Source: Streptomyces sp. NBC_01016 (lineage in GTDB: Bacteria; Actinomycetota; Actinomycetes; Streptomycetales; Streptomycetaceae). Taken from it: 64,000 nucleotides of DNA. The DNA is taken from contig NZ_JAPEOQ010000001.1 of assembly GCF_026341035.1 (NCBI RefSeq), forward strand, positions 186,001 through 250,000, written 5' to 3'. Positions 17,699-26,380 of this stretch are shown here, piece after piece; within the stretch, counting starts at the first letter, position 1; the number at the start of each line of letters is the position of its first letter. The notes under the pieces are model-generated. The model was given only the letters and a program-made list of their open reading frames with translations. It searched no databases and had not been told where the DNA came from. Both the position numbers and the translations under genes were made by a program.

Positions 17699-18241
17699 CT
17701 AGCCGCGGCCGTACGCCGGAGGATCGTCGTGGAGGATCCGCTGGAACAGGACGTGGTCGCGCCAACCTCCGTTGATGTGGAGGAACTTGGGCGCGAGCCC
17801 GTACCGGACGAAGCCGCACTTGGCGAGCACGCGCTGGGACGCCTCGTTGTCCGTGAGCGTGCCCGCCTCCACGCGATGCAGGCCCATTTCGTCGCGGGCG
17901 GCGCGGCAGACCTCCTCCACGGCGGCGGGGATCAGGCCCCGGCCCCGGTAGTCGGAATCGACCCAGTAGCCGAGGCTGGCGCTGCACAGGGGGCCGAGGT
18001 GGATGCCGTTGAGCGCGGCGCGGCCGACCACACGCCCGTCGGCGGACCGGTCGAACAACAGCCACAACGCCCCACCGGGCTCGGCGATCCGCTCGGCCTG
18101 CTCCCGCGCCGTGTAGTACTCCTCGGAGCGGTACGGCTCCCAGGTCTTCATGAACTCCCGGTTCCGGACCACGGCGTCGGCCAACGCCTGGGCGTCCTCG
18201 GGGACGGCGCGGCGGAGCTCTATGTCGGGGGTGATCAGCAT
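17699..18241 (-). CDS. GNAT family N-acetyltransferase, RimJ/RimL-like
   Basis: The 180 residues show the GNAT fold in order: IELRRAVPEDAQALADAV at the start, an acceptor beta strand LWLLFDRSADGRVVGRAAL, the acetyl-CoA loop SDYRGRGLIPAAVEEVC at about 105-120, and NEASQRVLAKCGF at about 140-153. The last is typical of RimJ/RimL-type enzymes that acetylate N-termini or small amines. The ATG at 18241 starts directly with the first strand. It lies 66 bp upstream of the CGNR gene on the same strand and is divergent from the DUF1772 gene at 18335. The substrate is unknown. Confidence 0.87.
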   Translation of the reverse strand: MLITPDIELRRAVPEDAQALADAVVRNREFMKTWEPYRSEEYYTAREQAERIAEPGGALWLLFDRSADGRVVGRAALNGIHLGPLCSASLGYWVDSDYRGRGLIPAAVEEVCRAARDEMGLHRVEAGTLTDNEASQRVLAKCGFVRYGLAPKFLHINGGWRDHVLFQRILHDDPPAYGRG

Positions 18242-18334
18242 GCCGGTACGGTACGCGGGCCCCTGGACGCTCGCGCATGGGGTTGCGCGGATCGACGATG
18301 TCGGGGCGGCACGGTCCGCGGCTTGACTGGGGCC

Positions 18335-18835
18335 ATGACGACATCGACGCGTTTCACGGGATGGGTACTGGGGGCGGCCACGGTCGCCATGGGACTGGCG
18401 GCAGGGTCGTTCTACGTGTTCGCGTGCGCCGTGATGCCCGGCCTGGCGCGCAGCGGCGACCGTACGTACATCGAGGTGACGCAGCACATCAACGACGTCA
18501 TCCAGAACCCGGTGTTCTTCCTGAGCTTCATCGGGGCGCTGGTGTTCACCGGATACGCGGCCTGGCGGGTGCGAGGTCAACAGGGGCCGCGCGGCTGGGT
18601 GTTCGCGGCGCTGGCCTGCTACGCGGTGGCGTTCCTGCTGACGATGACGGTGAACGTGCCGCTGAACGACGCGCTGGCCGCGGCCGGCTCCCCCGCGAGG
18701 ATCTCCGATCCGGCGCGGGTGAGGGAGGAGTTCGAGGGGCCGTGGGTGGCGTGGAACGTGGTGCGGGCCGTGCTGTGCACGGGGGCACTCGGGTGCTTGG
18801 TGCGGGGGCTCCGATCAAGCCCCTGCGGCGATTGA
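18335..18835 (+). CDS. DUF1772 (anthrone oxygenase-like) membrane protein
   Basis: The 166-residue protein has four predicted transmembrane segments (about 8-30, 58-76, 85-107 and 140-160). It carries the DUF1772 signature around residues 100-115 (TMTVNVPLNDALAAAG). Related proteins include anthrone oxygenase-type enzymes, but most members have no known role. It is divergent from the GNAT gene. Its last codons (SSPCGD) and the TGA at 18833-18835 lie inside the left arm of a dispersed repeat, so the native C-terminus was probably altered when the repeat arrived. Confidence 0.82.
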   Translation: MTTSTRFTGWVLGAATVAMGLAAGSFYVFACAVMPGLARSGDRTYIEVTQHINDVIQNPVFFLSFIGALVFTGYAAWRVRGQQGPRGWVFAALACYAVAFLLTMTVNVPLNDALAAAGSPARISDPARVREEFEGPWVAWNVVRAVLCTGALGCLVRGLRSSPCGD

Positions 18836-18934
18836 GCAGCGGGGTATGGGGCAGAGCCCCAATCCTTCGGCCCGTCCGGCGCACGCTCTCGGGGCTCCGC
18901 CCCGGACCCCGCTGCTCAATCGCCGCAGGGGCTT
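18817..18934. repeat. inverted pair of dispersed repeats between convergent genes
   Basis: The left copy (18817-18860) and right copy (18891-18934) are reverse complements; the first 29 bp of each pair perfectly and the inner parts pair with a few mismatches. The unit is the same as at 4411 and 51508. The left arm contains the TGA of the DUF1772 gene and the right arm abuts the TAA of nnaR (18934-18936). The structure is a very stable hairpin and likely a bidirectional terminator. Confidence 0.88.
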
Positions 18935-20097
18935 TAAATGTCCGCGTACTTCGCGTCCGCCGCCGGGTCCAGCGCCAACCGGTACCCCCGCTTGACCACC
19001 GTCTGAATCAGTTTCGGTGTCCCCAGGGACGACCTGAGCCGGGCCATCGCCGTCTCCACCGCATGCTCGTCGCGGCCGGCGCCCGGCAGCGCGCGGAGCA
19101 GCTCCGCGCGGGACACCACCCAACCGGGGCGCCGCGCCAGCGTCCGCAGCAGTGACATGCCCGCGGGCGGCACCGGGCGCAGCTCGTCGTCCACCACCAC
19201 GGCCTGCCCGCGGATCTGCATCTGGTGGCCCGCGATCGGCAACGTACGCGCGCGCGCGGGCAGTTCCTTGCACAGCAGCTGCACCAGCGGACCGAGCCGG
19301 AAGCGCTCCGGCTGCACCGTGTCCACGCCCCGCGCCTGCAACGGCACGGCCGTCACCGGGCCGACGCAGACCGCGAGCACGTCGTGGTGCAGGGCTGCGA
19401 GCAGCTCCGCCTCAAGGCCCCGCTCCTCCGCGCGACGCAGCAGCGCCTGCGCGGCGGGGGCCGAGGTGAACGTCAGCGCGTCCACGCCGCGCGACACCGT
19501 GGCGTCGAGGAGGCGGTCGACCGGCCCTATGTCCTGCGGCGGGAGCCAGCGGTAGACGGGGACGCCGACCACTTCGCCGCCCGCCTCGCGCAGCGCCTCG
19601 ACGAACCCGGGGAGCGGCTCGCCGTGCAGCTGCACCGCGATGCGCCGCCCCTGGACGCCCTCGTCGAGCAACCGCTCCAGGACCTCGGCCATCGACTCGG
19701 ACGAGGGCGACCACTCCTCGGTGAGGCCGGCCGCCCGCACCGCTCCCTTCACCTTCGGGCCGCGCGCGAGGAGCTCGACGCCACGAAGGCGCGCGAGCAG
19801 ATCCTCGCCCAGGCCCCAGCCGTCGGCGGCCTCGACCCAGCCGCGGAAGCCGATGGCGGTGGTGGCCACCACCACGTCCGGCGCGTGGTCGATCAGCTCC
19901 TTGGTGGCGACGAGGAGTTCGCTGTCGTCCGCGAGCGGCACGATCCGCAGGGCGGGCGCGTGCTGCACCGAGGCCCCGCGCCGCTGGAGCAGCGCGCCCA
20001 GTTCGTCGGCGCGGCGCGCCGCGGTGACGCCCACGGTGAAGCCCGCGAGCGGCCCGTGGGCCTGCTCCGGCCTCGTGGCCTGCTGTTCCTCGTCCAT
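18934..20097 (-). CDS. nnaR: HemD-like nitrate-assimilation regulator NnaR (uroporphyrinogen-III synthase domain + winged helix)
   Basis: The 387 residues combine a HEM4 (uroporphyrinogen-III synthase) domain, about 20-270, with an OmpR-type winged-helix DNA-binding domain, about 295-380. The latter is seen as LLRTLARRPGWVVSRAELL and then VETAMARLRSSLG with a C-terminal KRGYRL hairpin. This fusion next to narK is the NnaR arrangement known in S. coelicolor, where it works with GlnR on nitrate/nitrite genes; Mycobacterium has a similar pair. The HemD part may bind a tetrapyrrole or act only as a sensor; heme synthesis normally uses a separate hemD. The ATG at 20097 is chosen because the upstream frame has no recognisable content. 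narK lies 124 bp upstream on the same strand. Confidence 0.9.
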   Translation of the reverse strand: MDEEQQATRPEQAHGPLAGFTVGVTAARRADELGALLQRRGASVQHAPALRIVPLADDSELLVATKELIDHAPDVVVATTAIGFRGWVEAADGWGLGEDLLARLRGVELLARGPKVKGAVRAAGLTEEWSPSSESMAEVLERLLDEGVQGRRIAVQLHGEPLPGFVEALREAGGEVVGVPVYRWLPPQDIGPVDRLLDATVSRGVDALTFTSAPAAQALLRRAEERGLEAELLAALHHDVLAVCVGPVTAVPLQARGVDTVQPERFRLGPLVQLLCKELPARARTLPIAGHQMQIRGQAVVVDDELRPVPPAGMSLLRTLARRPGWVVSRAELLRALPGAGRDEHAVETAMARLRSSLGTPKLIQTVVKRGYRLALDPAADAKYADI

Positions 20098-20221
20098 GCT
20101 GGTTCTCGCCCCGCTCGACGTTTTTCCGTGTACCGGGCCCACCGGCGCGTGGTCCGAGCTTGTCAACGCTCCGTGTCGGCCCCGGATCAACGTTATTGCG
20201 TACGTGTTACGGGAGCCAATG

Positions 20222-21592
20222 TCACACCTCCGCGTAGCTGAGCTGCGGCTTCGTCTCCGCCGTGGAGCTCGCGACGGTGCGCGACGCCGAGCGGCGAAGG
20301 TATACGGCCCAGGTCACGGCGAAGCACACGGCGTAGAAGACGAGGAAGGCGACGAACGCCCCGGTGCCGGTGCCGGCCGTCTGGAAGGACTGCCGGAACG
20401 CCAGGTTGATGCCGAGCCCGCCGAGCGCGCCGACCGCGCCGATCAGCCCCATGGAGGCGCCGGAGAGCCGCCGCCCGTACGCGGCCGCTTCCTCGCCGGT
20501 GAGCCCCTTGGCCAGCGCCTTCGCCTGGAAGATGCCGGGGATCATCTTGTACGTCGACCCGTTGCCGAGCCCGCTCAGTACGAACAGGGCGATGAACGCG
20601 ACGGTGAACAGGGTGAGCGACTTCTCGACCGAGGCCAGGATCACGACGGCCGTGGCGAGGGCCATACCGACGAAGTTCCACAGCGTGATGCGCGCGCCGC
20701 CGTACTTGTCGGCGAGCTTGCCGCCGACGGGCCGGATGAGCGAGCCGAGCAGCGGGCCGATGAAAGTGACGCCGGCCGCCTGGAGCGGCGTACGGCCGAA
20801 CTGGGTCTGCAGGACGAGGCCGAAGGCGAAGGAGTAGCCGATGAAGGAGCCGAACGTCCCTACGTAGAGGAACGACATGATCCAGGTGTGGCCGTCGCGC
20901 ACGGCCTCCTTCGCGGCGCCGGTGTCGTTCCTCACGGTCGCCAGGTTGTCCATGAACAGCGCGGAGCAGACCGTCGCGACGACGATCAGCGGGATGTAGA
21001 TGCCGAGCAGCACGCGCGGCCCGCCGCTCGCTCCGATCACGGCGAGCGCGACGAGCTGGATGACGGGGACGCCGATGTTGCCGCCGCCCGCGTTCAGGCC
21101 GAGCGCCCAGCCCTTCTTCCGCAGCGGGAAGAAGGAGTTGATGTTGGTCATGGAGGAGGCGAAGTTGCCGCCGCCGACGCCGGTGAGCGCCGCGCACCAC
21201 ATGAAGGTGGTGTACGAGGTGCCCGGCTCCATCACCGCGAACGCGGCGATCGACGGCACCAGCAGCATGCTCGCCGAGACGATCGTCCAGTTGCGGCCGC
21301 CGAAGACCGCGACGGCGAACGTGTAGGGCACGCGCGCGAAGGCCCCCACCAGCGTCGCCATCGACACGAGGAAGAACTTCCCCGCCGGGTCGATCCCGTA
21401 CTCGGGCCCCATGAACAGGACCATCACCGACCACAGGGTCCAGATGGAGAATCCGATGTGTTCGGAGAGGACGGAGAAGGCGAGGTTGCGCCGGGCCACC
21501 TTCGCCCCCGTCTCCTCCCAGAACACTTCGTCCTCGGGATCCCATCGCTCGATCCAGTTCCGGCTCCGGGTCTGTTCCTTGGGGCCAGGCAT
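20222..21592 (-). CDS. narK: nitrate/nitrite transporter NarK
   Basis: The 456-residue MFS protein of the nitrate-nitrite porter family has about 12 transmembrane helices. The family's glycine-rich signatures are present: ALTGVGGGNFASSMTNINSF near 145 and ALFVLSGLGNGSTYKMIP near 330, with the motif-A-like GKLADKYGGARITLW near 280. The role is nitrate uptake and/or nitrite export at the cytoplasmic membrane. The ATG at 21592 follows a GGAGG ribosome-binding site seven bases upstream. A GGTCAC-N13-GTGACC inverted repeat lies 12-37 bp upstream of the start. nnaR follows on the same strand, so the regulator and transporter form a nitrate module. Confidence 0.93.
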   Translation of the reverse strand: MPGPKEQTRSRNWIERWDPEDEVFWEETGAKVARRNLAFSVLSEHIGFSIWTLWSVMVLFMGPEYGIDPAGKFFLVSMATLVGAFARVPYTFAVAVFGGRNWTIVSASMLLVPSIAAFAVMEPGTSYTTFMWCAALTGVGGGNFASSMTNINSFFPLRKKGWALGLNAGGGNIGVPVIQLVALAVIGASGGPRVLLGIYIPLIVVATVCSALFMDNLATVRNDTGAAKEAVRDGHTWIMSFLYVGTFGSFIGYSFAFGLVLQTQFGRTPLQAAGVTFIGPLLGSLIRPVGGKLADKYGGARITLWNFVGMALATAVVILASVEKSLTLFTVAFIALFVLSGLGNGSTYKMIPGIFQAKALAKGLTGEEAAAYGRRLSGASMGLIGAVGALGGLGINLAFRQSFQTAGTGTGAFVAFLVFYAVCFAVTWAVYLRRSASRTVASSTAETKPQLSYAEV

Positions 21593-21604
21593 CTCACGCC
21601 TCCA

Positions 21605-21629
21605 GGTCACGGTTCGCGTCTGTGTGACC
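21605..21629. promoter_or_regulatory. candidate operator upstream of narK
   Basis: Perfect inverted repeat GGTCAC (21605-21610) and GTGACC (21624-21629) separated by 13 bp, just upstream of the narK start. The spacing puts the half-sites about two helical turns apart. GlnR- or NnaR-type control is plausible by context, but the sequence does not fit a canonical GlnR box well. Confidence 0.4.
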
Positions 21630-21753
21630 GAAGGTAGGGAGGCGGGATTTCCGCTTCGTGGCGCGAAGTGACCACGGGGGAACTTTGCGCTCACCTGGAG
21701 GGCGGGGCGGGGGTGAGGCTCCACCCTGCGCCTCACCCTCCGCGCGCCGACCC

Positions 21754-23217
21754 TTACTTGCGCCGGCTCCCCGAGCCGCCGCTCCGGCGGCCGTCCGGCC
21801 ACAGGCGAGGTTTGCGCTTCGCGGCCAGGTCCTCGACCCAGCCGGTGGCGACGATCGCGAGGCCGATGAGCGGCCAGATGAGGACGAACGACCAGAGCAT
21901 GTACGTCGAGTCCAGCGCCGAGCTCAACTTGTCGTCCATGAACGGCAGTTCGTAGAGCAGGTCGATCAGCGGGAACGTCGCCATGATGAGCAGGTTGTGC
22001 CACAGATAGATCGTGACGGCCCTGTTGTTGGCCAACGTCACCAGGCGGTCCCAGCGGGCGAGCCGGCCCGGCAGCTGCTGCCAGGACGGCGCGTACTGGA
22101 GCAGGATGACGACGAATCCGAGGGACCAGGTCGCCTGGGCCAGCGGGATCTCGTTCAGATCCCAGCCCTCTTCGGACAGGTGGCCCGAGGCCCACCACAG
22201 GCCGAAGCCCATGAGCAGCGCGGCGCCGGACACCGCGGCGTAGCGCGGCACCTTCTGCAGCACGCCCTCCTGGTGCGCGAAGCCGAGGACCCAGCAGCTG
22301 CCGTACACGGCGAAGTCGGTGACGGCCTCCCCTGTACGGCCGGGGATCTCCACCAGGCCCGTGCCGATCACGGCCGTGAGGGCGAGCGGCGCGCACAGCG
22401 TCGCCCACGGCAGCTTGCGGAACGCCTTGAGCAGCAGCGGGGACGCGAGCACGAACCACATGTAGGCGCGCAGGTACCAGAGCGGGCCGATGCCCTGCTC
22501 GGCCCACGTGGTCTCCAGGAAGCCGGGCGGGTTGGCGATCTCCCACGGGTAGGCGGGGGCGCCGATCGGGATCACGTAGTTGACGATGCCGAGCCAGCCC
22601 CAGGCGCCGCCGCCGGTGTCGGGGTCCTTGCCCGGGTTCCAGCCGCCGATGAAAAGGAGTGGCAGCACCAGCGCGCTGAACAGCCACATCGGCGGGAGGA
22701 GGCGCCGCAGCCGCCCTCGTACGACGCTCAGCGCGGGCCTGCTCAGGGAGCGCGCCATCAGCGATCCGGCGAGCGCGAACATCACGCCCATGGACGGGAA
22801 GACGACCGAGAGCCAGACCCAGCCGAACAGGTGGTAGGCGATGACCCGGACGAGCGCGACGGACCGCAGCAGGTCGAGGTAGCGGTCCCGGCCGGGCTTC
22901 TTGGGCGCTGGGGCCGCCTCCGGCGGCGGGCCCTCCGCCTCCGGCAGCGGGCTGGTGGCTTCGGCCCGCTGGAGTACTTCGGGGAACCGGGCGGTCGCCT
23001 CGGCCGCCACTCCCCCGGTGGCCACCGCGTCGGTGAGCACCGGGCCGCCGCCGGGTCCGCGGGGCGGCGTCGCGCCGGTCCTGGCGGGCGGCACGGCCGG
23101 CCATCCGGCCTCGGAGACGCCCAGGGTTCGGCCGTGCTCCGGCTTGGCGAACCAACTTCCCTGCGCCGAGGGCTCGTCCACGCCCTCGCCGTTCCCGCCG
23201 TTCGTCGGATGCGTCAT
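21754..23217 (-). CDS. acyltransferase-3 family membrane protein of the mat-type polysaccharide locus
   Basis: The 487 residues begin with about 115 hydrophilic residues rich in Pro, Gly and Ala. An acyltransferase-3 (O-acyltransferase) domain of about ten transmembrane helices follows, starting at RDRYLDLLRSVALVRVIAYH near 120 (conserved Arg and His). The C-terminus is a short basic tail. The family moves acyl groups across the membrane onto extracellular sugars. The ATG overlaps the stop of the upstream deacetylase-synthase (ATGA, 23214-23217), so the protein very likely modifies or helps export the same polymer. The pair matches the S. coelicolor/S. lividans mat locus (SCO2962-2963 from memory) that makes PNAG and drives pellet formation. 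Confidence 0.87.
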   Translation of the reverse strand: MTHPTNGGNGEGVDEPSAQGSWFAKPEHGRTLGVSEAGWPAVPPARTGATPPRGPGGGPVLTDAVATGGVAAEATARFPEVLQRAEATSPLPEAEGPPPEAAPAPKKPGRDRYLDLLRSVALVRVIAYHLFGWVWLSVVFPSMGVMFALAGSLMARSLSRPALSVVRGRLRRLLPPMWLFSALVLPLLFIGGWNPGKDPDTGGGAWGWLGIVNYVIPIGAPAYPWEIANPPGFLETTWAEQGIGPLWYLRAYMWFVLASPLLLKAFRKLPWATLCAPLALTAVIGTGLVEIPGRTGEAVTDFAVYGSCWVLGFAHQEGVLQKVPRYAAVSGAALLMGFGLWWASGHLSEEGWDLNEIPLAQATWSLGFVVILLQYAPSWQQLPGRLARWDRLVTLANNRAVTIYLWHNLLIMATFPLIDLLYELPFMDDKLSSALDSTYMLWSFVLIWPLIGLAIVATGWVEDLAAKRKPRLWPDGRRSGGSGSRRK

Positions 23218-25403
23218 GCCACCGGCCTCCGCTCGTCACCGGAGACGGAGCTCGTCCGCTGGTGCGGCACCCGGCCGCCGGGCCCTGCGCCCACCACGCC
23301 GGTGCGGCGCAGCTTCTGCCAGCGCAGCCGGCCGCCGGTGAGCGCGGTGATCCAGGACTGGAGCAGCACGACGTACATCAGCTGCCGGTACAGGAGTTGC
23401 TGGAGCGGGAGGGATATCAGGTGCGTCATGCGTTCCTTGTCGAGCCGGAAGGCGTACGCGGCGCAGATCGCCTGGATCGCGAGCACGCCGAACCAGGCGC
23501 CGACGGTCTTCTCCGTGGGGCCGAACACGAGCCCGTAGAGGAGGAAGATGTCGATCAGCGGCGCGAGCAGCGGGGCCAGCACCATGAAGAGCGAGACCAG
23601 CGGGAGGCCGACGCGGCCGAAGCGTCCCGAGGGGCCGCGGTCGACCAGGGCCCTGCGGTGCTTCCAGATGGCCTGCATCGTCCCGTACGACCAGCGGTAG
23701 CGCTGCGACCACAGCTGCTGGACGGTCTCCGGGGCCTCGGTCCAGGCCCGCGCCTTCTCGGCGTAGACGACGCGCCAGCCGTCGCGGTGCAGCGCCATCG
23801 TGACGTCGGTGTCCTCGGCGAGCGTGTCGTCGCTCATCCCGCCGACGCGCTCCAGGGCGCTGCGGCGGAAGGCGCCGACCGCGCCGGGGATCGTCGGCAT
23901 GCAGCGCAGGATGTCGTACATGCGGCGGTCGAGGTTGAAGCCCATCACGTACTCGATGTGCTGCCACGCGCCGATCAGCGAGTCCCGGTTGCCCACCTTC
24001 GCGTTGCCCGCGACGGCGCCGACGCCCGGGTCGCCGAACGGCTGGACCAGCTCGCGCACGGTGGCCGGTTCGAAGACGGTGTCGCCGTCCATCATCACGA
24101 CGAGGTCGAACCGGGCGTTGGCCAGGCCTCTGTTGAGGGCCGCGGGCTTGCCCGCGTTGTGCTGGCGGACGACGCGGACGCCGGGCAGCCGCATGTTCTC
24201 CACGATGCGCGCGGTGCCGTCCGTCGACCCGTCGTCGATCACGACGACCTCGATGGGGTGCTCGCTCAGGGTCAGCGAACGGACCGTGTTCTCAATGCAC
24301 TTGGCCTCGTTGAAGGCCGGTACGAGGACGGAGACCGGCTCGGTGACCTGGGGGCCCCATGCGAAGCCCTTGCGGCGCACCCGGCGCGCGTGCACCGCGG
24401 ACAGGATCAGCATCAGGCCGAAGCGGGACATGACGAGGACGCCGATGACGGCGAGGCCGACGACGAGGACGCCCGTGATGTTGTCCGAGGCCCCCACCGC
24501 GTAGACCCACGCCTTGCCCTTCCACAGCTCGACGCCGCTGACGGGCGTGTGCGCGCCGGGCATGCCGAGGGCCTCGGTGAGACTGGCGAACTTGTAGCCC
24601 TCGCCCTGGAGTCCGGGCAGGAAGCGGTCGAGCGCAGCGACGGTCTGCGAGCGGTTGCCGCCGGAGTCGTGCATCAGGACGATCGCGCCCTTGCCGTCCT
24701 TGGGCGTGGCACGGCGGATGATCTCGTCGACGCCGGGGCGCTTCCAGTCCTCGCTGTCCGTGTTGTTGACGACCGTGATGTAGCCGCGCGAGCCGATGTA
24801 CTTGGTCACCGGCCACGACGCGTCGTCCATCGCGTCGGCGAACGAGGAGTACGGCGGCCGGAACAGGGAGGTGCGCACGCCTGCCGCGCCTTCGAGCGCC
24901 AGCTGGTTCTGCGACAGCTCCCAGTCGATCCGCTTCTTCGACTGGTAGGAGAGATCGGGGTGGTTGAAGGTGTGCAGGCCGACCTCGTGCCCCTCGTCCA
25001 CCATGCGGCGCACCAGGTCGGGATAGCGCGAGGCCATGGTGCCGGTGACGAAGAAGACGGCGTGCGCGTCGTGCTTCTTGAGGACGTCGAGGACCTTCGG
25101 GGTCCACTCCGGGTCGGGGCCGTCGTCGAAGGTGAGCACCAGTTGGTGCTTGCCTATGGAACGGCTGGTCTCCTGGCCGCCCCTGGTGTCGATGACGGGC
25201 CCGCCGTCGAGGATCTTCTCCGGCACCTTGTCGGTGGCCGCCTCGGGGCGGATGCGGTGGTCGGCGAGGATCTCGCTGTGGACGTAGCCGCGCAGCATCA
25301 GCATCGTGATCATCGCGACGAGCAGGAGCGAGGGCAGCAGATAGCGCAGCGGAAGGCGGCGCCTGCGGGCACCGACCCGTGCGTGGCGTGAGCGGTCGGA
25401 CAT
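23214..25403 (-). CDS. bifunctional polysaccharide deacetylase / family 2 glycosyltransferase (PNAG synthase of mat type)
   Basis: The 729 residues join two enzymes. The first is an N-terminal membrane anchor (about 18-38) and an extracellular CE4 deacetylase domain (about 75-285) with TFDDGPDPEW, HTFNHPD (metal-binding His pair), RPPYSS and LMHDSGG. The second, after a transmembrane segment near 315-335, is a cytoplasmic processive GT2 domain: VLVPAFNEAKCIENT, DDGSTDGT, MDGDTVFEP, EDTDVTMAL and QRYRW, the cellulose/PNAG synthase signature. C-terminal helices follow. It combines the roles of PgaB and PgaC: polymerising GlcNAc and removing acetyl groups outside. Its ATG directly follows the TAG of the upstream gene with no spacer, and its stop overlaps the next gene. 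Known relatives in S. coelicolor and S. lividans are needed for hyphal aggregation. Confidence 0.93.
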   Translation of the reverse strand: MSDRSRHARVGARRRRLPLRYLLPSLLLVAMITMLMLRGYVHSEILADHRIRPEAATDKVPEKILDGGPVIDTRGGQETSRSIGKHQLVLTFDDGPDPEWTPKVLDVLKKHDAHAVFFVTGTMASRYPDLVRRMVDEGHEVGLHTFNHPDLSYQSKKRIDWELSQNQLALEGAAGVRTSLFRPPYSSFADAMDDASWPVTKYIGSRGYITVVNNTDSEDWKRPGVDEIIRRATPKDGKGAIVLMHDSGGNRSQTVAALDRFLPGLQGEGYKFASLTEALGMPGAHTPVSGVELWKGKAWVYAVGASDNITGVLVVGLAVIGVLVMSRFGLMLILSAVHARRVRRKGFAWGPQVTEPVSVLVPAFNEAKCIENTVRSLTLSEHPIEVVVIDDGSTDGTARIVENMRLPGVRVVRQHNAGKPAALNRGLANARFDLVVMMDGDTVFEPATVRELVQPFGDPGVGAVAGNAKVGNRDSLIGAWQHIEYVMGFNLDRRMYDILRCMPTIPGAVGAFRRSALERVGGMSDDTLAEDTDVTMALHRDGWRVVYAEKARAWTEAPETVQQLWSQRYRWSYGTMQAIWKHRRALVDRGPSGRFGRVGLPLVSLFMVLAPLLAPLIDIFLLYGLVFGPTEKTVGAWFGVLAIQAICAAYAFRLDKERMTHLISLPLQQLLYRQLMYVVLLQSWITALTGGRLRWQKLRRTGVVGAGPGGRVPHQRTSSVSGDERRPVA

Positions 25404-26222
25404 CTACAGGACGCTGCTTTCCAGGGACGGGACAAGGCTGCCCAGAGGCTGGACAAGGCTGTCCAGGGGCTGGACGAGGGGCGCCACGAGCAGCTGTACG
25501 AGGCCGCCTTCGGCGAGGGTTTCCGAGCCGTCGGTCCCGGGACCCCCTGCGGGGTCGCTCACGGTGTCGTCCGGCGGCGTCGTCGGGTCGGTCGGCTCGG
25601 ACGGGTCCGTCGACGGCTCGTCGCTGTCGGCCGGGCCTGACGGATCGACGGGCGGTGTCGTCTTGCCGCCCGTCGGCCTGCCGGACGGCGAGGTCCCGGT
25701 GGACGGCTTCCCGGAGGCGCTGTCCCCGGCCGACGGCGACGCACTCGCGCCGGGCGCGGCGGAGGCGCCCGGCACGGCGCTGCCGGTGACGCTCGACTCC
25801 GGGGTGGCACCCGGAGACTGCGCCGTCGACGTCGACGGAGTGGGCTCGGACGACCTGGTGCCGACCTTGCCCGCGCCCTTGCCCTCGGCGGGCATCGGCA
25901 GCCACGGCGCGTCGGAGTTGCCGGAGAAGACGGTGACCACGATGACAACCGCGTAGACCGCGATGGCCAGGCCCGCGGCCACCCCGAAACGGCGGAAATT
26001 GCGGCCGCGCCGCCCCGAGTCGTCGACGAAGACGGGGAGTTCCTTGTCGTCGGCGCCTTCTCGGCCCGCCCGACCCTCACCGCCGCCTGCGCCGCTCCCG
26101 CCCTCGCCCGGTCTCACGCCGACCGGACCGCCCAACTGACGCCCTGAGACGTCGAGTTGAACCGTCACCTCGTGCGGGTCATGGGTCGGCCCCGACAGGC
26201 CGTCTTCTCGCGAGTTCTCCAC
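25404..26222 (-). CDS. single-pass membrane protein with Ser/Thr/Pro-rich extracellular domain, first gene of the mat-type operon
   Basis: About 272 residues in four parts: a Gly/Glu/Arg-rich cytoplasmic segment (about 1-75), one transmembrane helix (FGVAAGLAIAVYAVVIVVTVF, about 80-98), a long low-complexity Ser/Thr/Pro/Gly region (about 105-235), and a C-terminal amphipathic part with repeats of the type L-V-Q-P-L-x-S. No enzymatic domain is seen. Its TAG (25404-25406) touches the ATG of the deacetylase-synthase, so translation is coupled. It may be an accessory or scaffold protein for polymer export, comparable in position but not in sequence to PgaD. The GTG at 26222 is preferred because GGGGGG lies 11 bp upstream; a GTG at 26231 is in frame. 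Confidence 0.72.
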   Translation of the reverse strand: MENSREDGLSGPTHDPHEVTVQLDVSGRQLGGPVGVRPGEGGSGAGGGEGRAGREGADDKELPVFVDDSGRRGRNFRRFGVAAGLAIAVYAVVIVVTVFSGNSDAPWLPMPAEGKGAGKVGTRSSEPTPSTSTAQSPGATPESSVTGSAVPGASAAPGASASPSAGDSASGKPSTGTSPSGRPTGGKTTPPVDPSGPADSDEPSTDPSEPTDPTTPPDDTVSDPAGGPGTDGSETLAEGGLVQLLVAPLVQPLDSLVQPLGSLVPSLESSVL

Positions 26223-26380
26223 CGTACGCACATCCCCCCAAGGACACGTTCATGAGTGCGCGGGCGACGGTGGGGCTTTCGCCGGTCGAACCGGGCCCCC
26301 ACCCGATCCGAGCGCCCCCACTATCACATCGCACCCAAACCCAGAATGTAGCGCACACCAGTGACACCCACGCACACACC

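Noticed and set aside
21593..23239. Upstream extension of narK to 23239
   Set aside because: The extra sequence is the acyltransferase gene read in a different frame. The ATG at 21592 has a GGAGG site and the usual NarK N-terminus.
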